A program made the translations under genes and the position numbers. Of a DNA stretch of 64,000 nucleotides, positions 40,889 through 49,671 are shown one piece after another. A model generated the notes under the pieces. It was not told the origin of the DNA. It was given only the letters and a program-made list of their open reading frames with translations, and did no database searches. Origin of the DNA: JANQHS01 sp965227315. GTDB taxonomy: Bacteria; Bacteroidota; Bacteroidia; Cytophagales; CCMP332. Location: contig OZ245737.1 of the NCBI GenBank assembly GCA_965227315.1, positions 992,001-1,056,000 of the forward strand, in the 5' to 3' direction. Each line of letters starts with the position of its first letter. Within the stretch, counting starts at the first letter, position 1.

Positions 40889-43246
40889 TTATTTCAAACT
40901 GAGTTTTTTAACTCCAACACCCTGGGATGTTTTCAATTTCGCGAAATAGATCCCTGAGGAATATTTAGACAGGTTCAATTCAATGCTCGCGCCTGCCTGG
41001 ATCCTTTGCTCATCAATGATCTCACCTGTTGGGCTGATGATGATCACATCCATATTCTCTGACAATCCATTTTCCAAATTGAAAAGTCCGCTAGACGGAT
41101 TCGGGAATACGGAAACAGCTTTGGAAATATTGTTATCCAAACCAGCGATCACATTGATGGTCGCCGTAATGGTGTCATTACAAGGAATTTCATCCGTGCC
41201 ACCATTGGGATTTGACACCCAAACTTTGAGGTTCTGATTACCTGGAGTGGTAGGATTCCAAGGGGTACTATGCGTTACATGCATGGTATCACCGATCTGC
41301 ATTCCAAGAGCTGAGAGAGACATGGTCTCTACTGGTCCGTTGTCGATCTGATAGTTGAAATCAAGAGAGTTCAACACTGAATCTTGCCAGTTTTGAATGA
41401 CCGCCCTGATGTTATGAGATCCGCCTACCGGCAAATCAACAGAGGTCAAAAGCTCCGTGGTAGCTACGTCCTGCTTGATCAGGTCAACTCCGTAATTGGA
41501 TTGCTCAATGATCCTGGTGTTGTTGTCCTGAACAAAGCTCACAACCTGAAGATCAAAGAACTCTTCAATACTATGCTCAGTCGCATGGTTGATCGGATCA
41601 GTAGCATTGTTGGGCAATCTGTACTCTCCGTTAAAGGTGTAGCTGAAAGTTGTTGAGAATGGCACACCTTTGCTCAGGGCAGGTAGAATTGTACCATTCG
41701 CATCTGGCAACATTTTCTTCATTACATGATCAAAAACCGACTCTCCGTTGGATTTTACATTGTTGTAAGTGATGTTTTCGATCACAGCGAAATGAAGGAT
41801 CAATCCTGCCGCGAAGTCGCCATAAGGAGTCACAGTAACATTGGCATCGATGGTCTGGCAATTGACCTCATACTCAATATCAACGTCCATGAAGGAAGGA
41901 ACACTCCAGAAGGCATCTCTTAAAGCCGCTGTATATGAATTGGAGTTTCCATCCCATTGACCATCTACTTCAAGTCTGGGTACAGAGTTGATTCCATAAT
42001 AATTTCTTCTGTCATTTCCTTCATCGGTGAAATAGGGGTCACCTGATCCTGGCCAGCTCATTTGGTATTTCAGAATGATCTGCCTGTCAGGGTTCGCATT
42101 CCAAATGGTCGCGAGGTTCTGATTTCCTGGCAAACAAGGACCACAGGTTGAGCTAGTAAAGGATTCGTGAAGAGGAAGCCTTTGAACAAGGGTATCAAAA
42201 ATGGTCACCATCTTATCCAGCGTATCATTGAAATTGTTCTCATCAGGCTGGAAGTTGATCGAATTCACCCATACCCTGACATCATAGGCTGCCGAAATTG
42301 CAGGATTCCAGGTTTGAGCAAATGTATAGTTATAGGTACCTCCCTTGCTGACGGACAATCCTGAGAAAGTATCCAGAACAGCAGCTCCTCCGTCTATGGA
42401 ATAGGCCATTTGAAGAGAAGTTACCGTTGAATCTCCAAGGTTTGTAACCTGACCGCCAATGGTGAACGGAGCACTTGCCAGAAGTTCAAAATTGCTCACA
42501 GAAGAAATATCATCGACTTTGATGTCATATGCCGGAGGATTTCCGGGGATGAATTCCCAGTACCAGTTATCAGCCCTGGTGGCTGAGCTGGCCGTGCTGT
42601 TTGGATTCACATTCGGGGATGCTGCCTCCTGGTAAGCTGTAGTAGAGTTCACCTGGATTCCCATGGTCAGATTGACAAGGTTTGTAGTTATATTATTCCT
42701 TTGATCAACGAAGTAGATCTTGTTGGTCGTTTCTTCAAGAACTATACTCCAATAGGTCCAACCCCCCTGACCGGGATAGGAATAAGAAGCAAAATGAATC
42801 CAGTGTTGTCTGTTTGGAGCCAATCCGAAAGTTTTGGTCACCACAGCATCATTGGTACCCGAACCGGTGATTCCCCAAACCACAATGGAACTATCCGGGA
42901 TGGAAGCACTCGGCAAGGCCGTGTTGCTTGTTGAGGGCGCCGCTCCGGGTGAGGAGGAGAATGTCACGACACCGGTGGAGGAAACCTGGTAGTTCGAAAC
43001 CGCCGCTCCATTGAAGTCAAATGGGATCGGAAGCGTTTGTACTGGCGACCAGACCGGAGTTGCCTGATTTGGCCCAATAATGCTGGTCCAGCCGGGAGCC
43101 ATTCCCGCGCCAAAAGGAAACTCGGTATCCTCCTGGTTGATGTCACCGGGGTTTAAACCGGTATTGACCGCTGGCAGATTATAATATTGGGCATGCGCCA
43201 AATACGAAAAGGTAAAAAAGGCTACAAGTAGTAATACTTTCTTCAT
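40889..43246 (-). CDS. Large Omp28-like T9SS cargo protein
   Basis: The 785-residue product has a signal peptide (LLLVAFFTFSYLAHA) and an N-terminal lectin- or adhesin-like beta domain (about 20-240). A CARDB-like segment precedes the Omp28 module with CxxC (TSSTCGPCLPGNQNL). A second CARDB-like segment and a type-A T9SS C-terminal domain (VSVFPNPSSGLFNL, YSSGIYFAKL) close the protein. The last 450 residues parallel the shorter downstream paralog. Role in adhesion or surface thiol chemistry is inference. Confidence 0.88.
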   Translation of the reverse strand: MKKVLLLVAFFTFSYLAHAQYYNLPAVNTGLNPGDINQEDTEFPFGAGMAPGWTSIIGPNQATPVWSPVQTLPIPFDFNGAAVSNYQVSSTGVVTFSSSPGAAPSTSNTALPSASIPDSSIVVWGITGSGTNDAVVTKTFGLAPNRQHWIHFASYSYPGQGGWTYWSIVLEETTNKIYFVDQRNNITTNLVNLTMGIQVNSTTAYQEAASPNVNPNSTASSATRADNWYWEFIPGNPPAYDIKVDDISSVSNFELLASAPFTIGGQVTNLGDSTVTSLQMAYSIDGGAAVLDTFSGLSVSKGGTYNYTFAQTWNPAISAAYDVRVWVNSINFQPDENNFNDTLDKMVTIFDTLVQRLPLHESFTSSTCGPCLPGNQNLATIWNANPDRQIILKYQMSWPGSGDPYFTDEGNDRRNYYGINSVPRLEVDGQWDGNSNSYTAALRDAFWSVPSFMDVDIEYEVNCQTIDANVTVTPYGDFAAGLILHFAVIENITYNNVKSNGESVFDHVMKKMLPDANGTILPALSKGVPFSTTFSYTFNGEYRLPNNATDPINHATEHSIEEFFDLQVVSFVQDNNTRIIEQSNYGVDLIKQDVATTELLTSVDLPVGGSHNIRAVIQNWQDSVLNSLDFNYQIDNGPVETMSLSALGMQIGDTMHVTHSTPWNPTTPGNQNLKVWVSNPNGGTDEIPCNDTITATINVIAGLDNNISKAVSVFPNPSSGLFNLENGLSENMDVIIISPTGEIIDEQRIQAGASIELNLSKYSSGIYFAKLKTSQGVGVKKLSLK

Positions 43247-43511
43247 TTTAAAGATTTTAAATAAGACAGAATTGGATTTTTGGTTAAAGCCAACCCTAAA
43301 ATTACAAAAGACCAGTCAAATCAACCACCGCTCGGATAATTACATGGGTTCAGGCTTGATTTTATCCGTTTACCCGTATTTCCCGATATGGATCGAATCC
43401 ATAATTTTCCCCACAAAAATTGTATTCGAAAGCCAATTAACGCGATTCATGAAACCTCTTCCCTGAGATCCGTGTAGTTGTATTGTTCTGAGGTCAAAAG
43501 AAAAATGATAA

Positions 43512-46259
43512 ATGATTAGAAGAAAAGGCGAAGAGATCTCCATCCCCTTCGAAAAATATGTTCTAAAAAACGGTCTTACCCTTCTGGTTCATGAAGACCA
43601 TTCCAACCCCATCGTAAGGATAGATGTAACCTACCATGTTGGCTCAGCCAGAGAAGAGATAGGGAGGTCCGGACTTGCCCACTTCTTCGAACACATGATG
43701 TTTGAAGGAAGCAAGCATGTGAGATCGGGCGACCATTTCCGGATCATCACCGAATCCGGAGGAACCCTGAACGGTACCACCAACAGGGATAGAACGAACT
43801 ATTTTGAAACACTTCCAGCCAATCAACTGGAAACCGGGCTCTGGCTCGAGGCAGATCGTATGGGGTTTCTGCTTGAAGCCCTGACCGAGGAGAAATTTGA
43901 GATCCAAAGATCTACGGTAAAAAACGAGAGGAGACAGAATTACGACAACAGGCCCTACGGACTTCTAGGCGAAAAAACCGCCTCAAGCCTCTACCCCTTC
44001 GGCCATCCCTACAGCTGGCTTACGATCGGTCACATGAGGGATATCGATGCGACCACCCTTCAGGATCTTAAGGACTTTTTTCTAAGATGGTACGGACCAA
44101 ACAACGCTGTTCTGACTGTAGGAGGCGATGTCAAACCGGAAGATGTCCTGGAGAAAGCCAAAAAATACTTTGAAAGCATTCCATCCGGCCCGGGCGTAGA
44201 AAAGGCAGCCGGCAATTCACCGGTACTGGAAAAGGATATCTACGTAACCGAAGAAGACAAAATAGACCTTCCCCTGTTCCAGATGGTCTTTCCCTCCATG
44301 CCAAGACACCATGAGGAAGAATATGCCCTGGACTGTTTTGCGGAGATCTTTGGATCCGGCCCGACTTCTATCCTTTACAAGAACCTCATCAAAAACCAAA
44401 AGGCGATCAATGCATTTGCCTATAATAATACATCGGAACTGGCAGGAGAATTTACCCTTGGCGCATTGGCCAAGCCAGGCACAAAACTTTCCGAGATCGA
44501 AAGAATTATCAGGGATAGTTTTTCCGAATTTGAAAGCATAGGAGTCAGTGAGGAAGACGTAAAAAAATTCATAGCGGTCAGGAAATCCACCTTGCTTTTT
44601 AGCCTGTCCACGGTTTCGGGTCGGGTCTCACAACTGGCAGCATTCCACACTTTTACCGGGGATCCCGGTTTTCTCAGTCGGGATATTGAATTCTATGAAT
44701 CCCTCAGCCCTGAAAAAGTGATGAACGCCTTTCGAAAATATATCCGGGTAAGATCCTCTCTCAACATCAGCTGGCTACCCGAGGGGCAAACGAATCTAAT
44801 GAGCAGGGAGGGGAATTTGGAAATACAGGAAAACTCAATTCCTTCATCGACACTCGAGATCCAGGCTGAAAGAAGGGTTGTCGAGGAATTGGATCGAAGC
44901 ATAAAACCAGCACATGGCCCCGCTCCTATCGTTCCCGTTCCTGATTTCTGGACATCTCAGTTCCAAAACGGTGCAAGATCCATTGGAGCATTTGACAACT
45001 CGATCCCGATCTCAAATATTTCCCTTGTGATCGATGGCGGGGCCAGATCTGTAAGCAATCCCAACGAGCAGGCAGGTCTTTCAAACCTGATGGCCATGAT
45101 GCTGAATGAGTCTACCCTAAAACGTTCATCCGAAGAGATCGCCAGAGAATTGGACCTGTTGGGAAGCAGTATATCCGCCTCTTCAGGTCAGAACTTTGTT
45201 TCGTTCAATGTGCAGGCGATGAGTCAAAATATCCATCGAACCATGGAATTTTTGGAAGAGATCCTACTCTCACCTGCCTTCGATCCGGAGGATTTCGATC
45301 GCCTGAAAAACCAGCAGATCGAAGGGTTAAAAAACAGAGAAAATCAACCCTCAGCTATCGCAAACCTGGCATTTTCAAAATTGATTTTCGGAAAAAACAA
45401 CAATCAGGGTAACCCTCTATCCGGCAGGATCAGATCATTGGAATCCATAGCTCTGGAACAGGTCCGGGAACATTATCTGACATGCCTGAACCCGGGAGAA
45501 ATGAATACCATCGTTGTGGGAGACCTGGATCAGGAGGAAGCGATCGAAAGATTGGGATTTCTTGAAAAACTCAAGCACGGGAATTCCATACTTACCCCAA
45601 ATGGTCCAACCCCATTGGAAAACGCGGGAAAAATATTCCTCATCGATATTCCAGGAGCGGCTCAATCCGAGATCCGCATCGGATATTATACAGGACTCAA
45701 ATTTGATGCCCTTGGGGAATTTCAAAAAAGTACCCTGATGAACTTCCCCTTGGGAGGTGATTTTAACTCAAGGATCAATCAAAACCTGCGAGAAAAAAGG
45801 GGTATTACCTATGGGGCAAGAACATTCTTTTCCGGTGATCAGTACGGAGGATATTTCCAGGCTTCGGCCTCCATCGAACAGGATTCGGCCGGGTTGGCGA
45901 TCTCGGAATTTCTTCGGGAACTTAATGAATTTGGTCAGCATGGGATGACCGATGAAGAATTCCGGTTCATGAAAACATCCATCGGGCAAAGAGAGGCGCT
46001 TAAATACGAAGGATTGGCGCAAAAGGGCAGATTCCTTGGCAAAATGCTCCGGTACAACCTTCCCTCCGATTACCCAAAACGACAAAAAGAGCTATTGGAA
46101 AGCCTTGATCAAAGCGATCTGAACAAAGTAGCCGCCAAATGGATCGATATAGACAAAATGTCCATTCTGGCGGTTGGAGATGGCAAAAGTATCAGGCCAC
46201 AACTGGAACCTCTGGGCTATCCCATCATCCAACTGGATAGTGACGGAGAGCCGCTTTGA
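43512..46259 (+). CDS. M16 (insulinase/pitrilysin) family zinc peptidase, two-domain
   Basis: A 915-residue protein with the inverted zinc motif H57-F-F-E60-H61 (LAHFFEHMMFEGS) and third ligand E139 in VKNERRQNYDNRPYG. A second M16-like half starts at about residue 480 and lacks the motif, as is usual. No signal peptide is obvious, so a cytoplasmic location is likely. The gene ends one base before the convergent cystathionine beta-synthase gene. Confidence 0.92.
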   Translation: MIRRKGEEISIPFEKYVLKNGLTLLVHEDHSNPIVRIDVTYHVGSAREEIGRSGLAHFFEHMMFEGSKHVRSGDHFRIITESGGTLNGTTNRDRTNYFETLPANQLETGLWLEADRMGFLLEALTEEKFEIQRSTVKNERRQNYDNRPYGLLGEKTASSLYPFGHPYSWLTIGHMRDIDATTLQDLKDFFLRWYGPNNAVLTVGGDVKPEDVLEKAKKYFESIPSGPGVEKAAGNSPVLEKDIYVTEEDKIDLPLFQMVFPSMPRHHEEEYALDCFAEIFGSGPTSILYKNLIKNQKAINAFAYNNTSELAGEFTLGALAKPGTKLSEIERIIRDSFSEFESIGVSEEDVKKFIAVRKSTLLFSLSTVSGRVSQLAAFHTFTGDPGFLSRDIEFYESLSPEKVMNAFRKYIRVRSSLNISWLPEGQTNLMSREGNLEIQENSIPSSTLEIQAERRVVEELDRSIKPAHGPAPIVPVPDFWTSQFQNGARSIGAFDNSIPISNISLVIDGGARSVSNPNEQAGLSNLMAMMLNESTLKRSSEEIARELDLLGSSISASSGQNFVSFNVQAMSQNIHRTMEFLEEILLSPAFDPEDFDRLKNQQIEGLKNRENQPSAIANLAFSKLIFGKNNNQGNPLSGRIRSLESIALEQVREHYLTCLNPGEMNTIVVGDLDQEEAIERLGFLEKLKHGNSILTPNGPTPLENAGKIFLIDIPGAAQSEIRIGYYTGLKFDALGEFQKSTLMNFPLGGDFNSRINQNLREKRGITYGARTFFSGDQYGGYFQASASIEQDSAGLAISEFLRELNEFGQHGMTDEEFRFMKTSIGQREALKYEGLAQKGRFLGKMLRYNLPSDYPKRQKELLESLDQSDLNKVAAKWIDIDKMSILAVGDGKSIRPQLEPLGYPIIQLDSDGEPL

Positions 46260-46260
46260 G

Positions 46261-47619
46261 CTAAACCACGGCAGACAATAGGTCCGCCTGGGTAATGATC
46301 TTGATCTCCCCGTTCTGACGGATCAATAGCGCAGAAGATCCATGGCTCATCATGGATGACATCACATCGACTGTGGTGCCGGCGGCCACAAAAGGAAAGG
46401 GTTCGCCCATGACCTCTTCTACCCTCTTATGAATTACCTCAGGATCTTCCAGGACCTTTTTCAAAAGGACGGCATCCGTAAGGCTTCCCACGAATTGATC
46501 GCCATCGACTACCGGAAGTTGAGAAATCGCCTTTTTCTTCAGTAGATCAACGACAGATGAAACGTCATCATCTTTGTTCACGGTGATCAGGGCGCTTTGC
46601 CCGTCCACGATCTCCGAAGCTGTTGAATATTGTCTGTTCTCGAGAAATCCTCGCTCCTTCATCCAGTCATCGTTGTAGATCTTGTTGAGATATCTGGTAC
46701 CATGATCCGGAAGGATGATCACCATGACATCATCTTCCTTGAGGTTTTCTCTTGCATATTCAAGCGCACCAAATACCGCGGAACCGCATGACCAGCCGAC
46801 AAACAGACCCTCTTCTCTGGCCAACCTCCTGGTCATGATCGCCCCGTCCTTATCGGTGACCTTTACAAAGTTGTCGATGACATCGAAATTGACATTGGCT
46901 GGGAGGATATCCTCTCCGATCCCTTCCGTCAGGTACGGATAAATCTCCTTGGGATCAAATTCTCCTGTCTCCTTGTATTTTTTAAAAACCGATCCATAGG
47001 TATCGATACCCACGGTAACAACATCCGGATTTTGTTCCTTCAAATAGCCAGCAACTCCGCACATCGATCCTCCGGTACCAACCCCGGCAGCGTAATGGGT
47101 AATTTTTCCTTCGGTTTGATCCCAGATCTCAGGCCCGGTTGTTTCATAATGAGCCTTGGTATTCGACATGTTGTCGTATTGATTGGGATAAAAGGAGTTC
47201 GGGATCTCCTCGTTAAATTTTTTCGCAACCGAATAATAAGACCTTGGGTCATCAGGCTCCACATTGGTCGGGCAAACGATCACCTCCGCTCCCATGGATC
47301 TTAGAATGTCGATCTTCTCTTTCGATTGCTTATCGGCAAGGGTAAAAATGCATTTATAGCCCTTGCATATTGCCGCCAGTGCAAGACCCATTCCGGTATT
47401 TCCACTGGTACCCTCTATAATGGTCCCCCCGGGCTTGAGCTTACCTTCCTTCTCCGCATCCTCGATCATTTTTAGCGCCATGCGGTCCTTCATCGAATGG
47501 CCGGGATTGAAGTACTCTACCTTGGCATAGATGCGACCCGGAACTCCTTTTGTGACATTGTTAAGCCTGACCAATGGTGTATTACCAATGGTTTCGACTA
47601 TTGAGTTATAAACCTTCAT
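46261..47619 (-). CDS. Cystathionine beta-synthase with C-terminal CBS domain pair
   Basis: A 452-residue PLP enzyme with the Schiff-base Lys K44 (NPGHSMKDRMALKM), the phosphate-binding loop EGTSGNTGMGLA and CGVAGYLK. A Bateman pair follows at about residues 335-452 (SQLPVVDGDQFVGSLTD). It condenses serine (or O-acetylserine) with homocysteine in transsulfuration. No haem-binding N-terminus is present. The CBS pair may respond to SAM or adenosine ligands. Confidence 0.92.
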   Translation of the reverse strand: MKVYNSIVETIGNTPLVRLNNVTKGVPGRIYAKVEYFNPGHSMKDRMALKMIEDAEKEGKLKPGGTIIEGTSGNTGMGLALAAICKGYKCIFTLADKQSKEKIDILRSMGAEVIVCPTNVEPDDPRSYYSVAKKFNEEIPNSFYPNQYDNMSNTKAHYETTGPEIWDQTEGKITHYAAGVGTGGSMCGVAGYLKEQNPDVVTVGIDTYGSVFKKYKETGEFDPKEIYPYLTEGIGEDILPANVNFDVIDNFVKVTDKDGAIMTRRLAREEGLFVGWSCGSAVFGALEYARENLKEDDVMVIILPDHGTRYLNKIYNDDWMKERGFLENRQYSTASEIVDGQSALITVNKDDDVSSVVDLLKKKAISQLPVVDGDQFVGSLTDAVLLKKVLEDPEVIHKRVEEVMGEPFPFVAAGTTVDVMSSMMSHGSSALLIRQNGEIKIITQADLLSAVV

Positions 47620-47677
47620 GTGAGGGATTTTTGTGCAAAACTATCGAATATAAATGCCCCTATAAAGAAATAGGATG

Positions 47678-48610
47678 CTAATTCTTCTTTAAGGTTGGAG
47701 CAAGCAGATAAAGAACCGCCATTCTGATGGCCACTCCGTTTTCCACCTGGTCCAAAATGATGGATTGGTCCGAATCCGCCACATCGGAGTCGATCTCTAC
47801 GCCCCGGTTGATCGGGCCCGGATGCATGATCAGGATCTCCTTGTCCAATGCATCGATCATCTCCCTCTTTATGCCATAGTAAAGCGAGTATTCTCTGAGC
47901 GATGGGAAAGCCCTGCTCTTTTGCCGCTCCAGTTGTATCCTCAAAACATTGGCCACATCGCACCATTCGAGCGCCTTTTGTACGTTGGTTTCCTTCCTCA
48001 CACCCAGAAGTTCGATGTATCGCGGAATAAGGGTATTCGGTCCACAGACCATGACTTCCGCTCCGAGTTTTTTCAAGGCAAAAATATTGGACAGAGCCAC
48101 CCTTGAATGCAAAATATCACCAATGATGGCAACCTTTTGCCCCTTAACACTCCCCTTTTCCTTAAGGATGGAATAGGTATCGAGCAATGCTTGTGTGGGA
48201 TGCTCATGGGTACCATCACCGGCATTGATGATCGTGGCCCCGATCTTCTGAGAGAGAAAATGACAGGCCCCAGAGCTAGCATGCCTGACCACCAGCATAT
48301 CGACCTTCATGGCCAGGATGTTGTTGATGGTATCCAAGAGGGTCTCTCCCTTTTTGAGTGAAGAGGATGAAGCAGAGAAATTGACCGTATCGGCAGATAA
48401 TCTTTTTTCAGCCAGCTCAAAGGAGATCCTCGTCCTGGTCGAATTTTCAAAAAACACGTTGGCGATGGTCGTATCCCTGAGCGTGGGCACTTTTTTGATC
48501 GGCCTGTTAATGACTTCCTTAAAGTGATCGGCGGTTTCAAAAATGGTTTTGATATCTGAAGCTTTTAGCTCGTCAATTCCCAGGAGATTTGAAACACTCA
48601 GCTTAGGCAT
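47678..48610 (-). CDS. pyrB: Aspartate carbamoyltransferase catalytic subunit
   Basis: The 310-residue protein carries the carbamoyl-phosphate motif FFENSTRTRISFE (STRTR at 57-61), GDGTHEHPTQALLDTYSI and MHPGPINRGVEID. It catalyses the first committed step of pyrimidine synthesis. It overlaps pyrR by 8 nt, giving the order pyrR-pyrB. No pyrI regulatory subunit is present here. Confidence 0.96.
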   Translation of the reverse strand: MPKLSVSNLLGIDELKASDIKTIFETADHFKEVINRPIKKVPTLRDTTIANVFFENSTRTRISFELAEKRLSADTVNFSASSSSLKKGETLLDTINNILAMKVDMLVVRHASSGACHFLSQKIGATIINAGDGTHEHPTQALLDTYSILKEKGSVKGQKVAIIGDILHSRVALSNIFALKKLGAEVMVCGPNTLIPRYIELLGVRKETNVQKALEWCDVANVLRIQLERQKSRAFPSLREYSLYYGIKREMIDALDKEILIMHPGPINRGVEIDSDVADSDQSIILDQVENGVAIRMAVLYLLAPTLKKN

Positions 48611-49169
48611 CTTCGGAGTTTGTATTCACCAACCATACTTTTCCTTTGGATTCCTCTTTGCCGATCCATTGGACTTCCACACGCTCGCTTGGCATTGTGT
48701 TTACCTGCTTGCCTACAAAGGTCGCCGTAATTGGCAGTTCCTGGCTATGTTTTCTACTGATCAGAACCATGAGATGCACCGATCTGGGCCTCCCGAAGGA
48801 TATGATCGCATCCATGGCAGCCCTGACCGACCTTCCCGTGAACAGGACATCATCGATGAAAATGACATTTTTGTCCTCGACCAAAAAAGGAATATTGGTC
48901 TGGCTCGCTTTAATGGGAGCCTCTTTTCTACGAAAATCATCCCGGTGAAATGTAGAATCCAATTCGCCCACAGGCACATCCGGATGGCCCATGCCTGAAA
49001 GCTTGCGGCTGATATTCAAAGCGAAGGGCACGCCTCTCGGTTGTAAGCCGATCAATACTGTTTCTGAAAAATCCGGGAAGTTCTCAATGACCTGCTGACA
49101 AAGTCTCAAAAGGACTATGTCCAGCTGCTTTTCGGGTAGGATCAGGCGTTTTTTCATCCTGAGAGCCAA
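48603..49169 (-). CDS. pyrR: PyrR-type phosphoribosyltransferase / pyrimidine regulator
   Basis: The 188-residue protein has the PRPP-binding motif VIFIDDVLFTGRSVRAAMDAI and PyrR-like ends (ILPEKQLDIVLLRLCQQVIEN; SERVEVQWIGKEE). PyrR has uracil phosphoribosyltransferase activity and in many bacteria attenuates pyr mRNA. No clear antiterminator leader was seen in the 24 nt to the upstream lipoprotein gene, so only the enzyme role is firmly supported. A more divergent PyrR-like gene lies at 60994. Confidence 0.9.
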   Translation of the reverse strand: MALRMKKRLILPEKQLDIVLLRLCQQVIENFPDFSETVLIGLQPRGVPFALNISRKLSGMGHPDVPVGELDSTFHRDDFRRKEAPIKASQTNIPFLVEDKNVIFIDDVLFTGRSVRAAMDAIISFGRPRSVHLMVLISRKHSQELPITATFVGKQVNTMPSERVEVQWIGKEESKGKVWLVNTNSEDA

Positions 49170-49193
49170 AATTAAAAAAACGAATCGACTCGA

Positions 49194-49622
49194 CTATTGA
49201 TATTTCAGAATAATGAGGTCTTTTTCGACCCTGATCAGTTTTGCACTGATGGAATATCCCGGCTTTGCTTCTTTTCCTTTCAGATCCATCCGGAGTATGT
49301 CGCCAGAGATGGACCATGTTCCCTCCAATTCTTCTGGCATATCAGCCGCCCCTATGGCGAAGTATTTGAGGGTTTTATCTTCCAAGAGCTTAAAAGCCAC
49401 ACGTCCTCTCGAGGGTGGAAATTCCCAAGGTTCATGTCTGAAGAATTTTTCCTCGCCCTGGTCTTCTTCATGGGAATGTGTCCAATTGAAATCATAGGCT
49501 ACCGAAATATCCATTTGACTTTTGGTATCTGCTGTACCACTTTTTTCATTGCCCTTACAAGCCAGAAGAACTAAGGAAACGAAGACTGTGAGTAAAGCAG
49601 AATATATCCGGAACCTATTCAT
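49194..49622 (-). CDS. Hypothetical lipoprotein
   Basis: A 142-residue protein with lipoprotein signal (ALLTVFVSLVLLAC, lipobox LLAC) and a lipocalin-like beta-rich body (WEFPPSRGRVAFKLLEDKTL; LEGTWSISGDILRMDL), similar to small Bacteroidota surface lipoproteins. Function unknown. It precedes pyrR on the same strand by 24 nt. Confidence 0.65.
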   Translation of the reverse strand: MNRFRIYSALLTVFVSLVLLACKGNEKSGTADTKSQMDISVAYDFNWTHSHEEDQGEEKFFRHEPWEFPPSRGRVAFKLLEDKTLKYFAIGAADMPEELEGTWSISGDILRMDLKGKEAKPGYSISAKLIRVEKDLIILKYQ

Positions 49623-49638
49623 GCAGGGGGATTTTATT

Positions 49639-49646
49639 TAGTTTTG
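49639..49646 (+). promoter_or_regulatory. -7 promoter element for the polX-like gene
   Basis: TAGTTTTG fits TAnnTTTG exactly, 25 nt upstream of the TTG start at 49672; a -33 TTG at the ideal distance is not clear. Confidence 0.5.
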
Positions 49647-49671
49647 ACAAAAACCAAAAATAGGTCATTAC

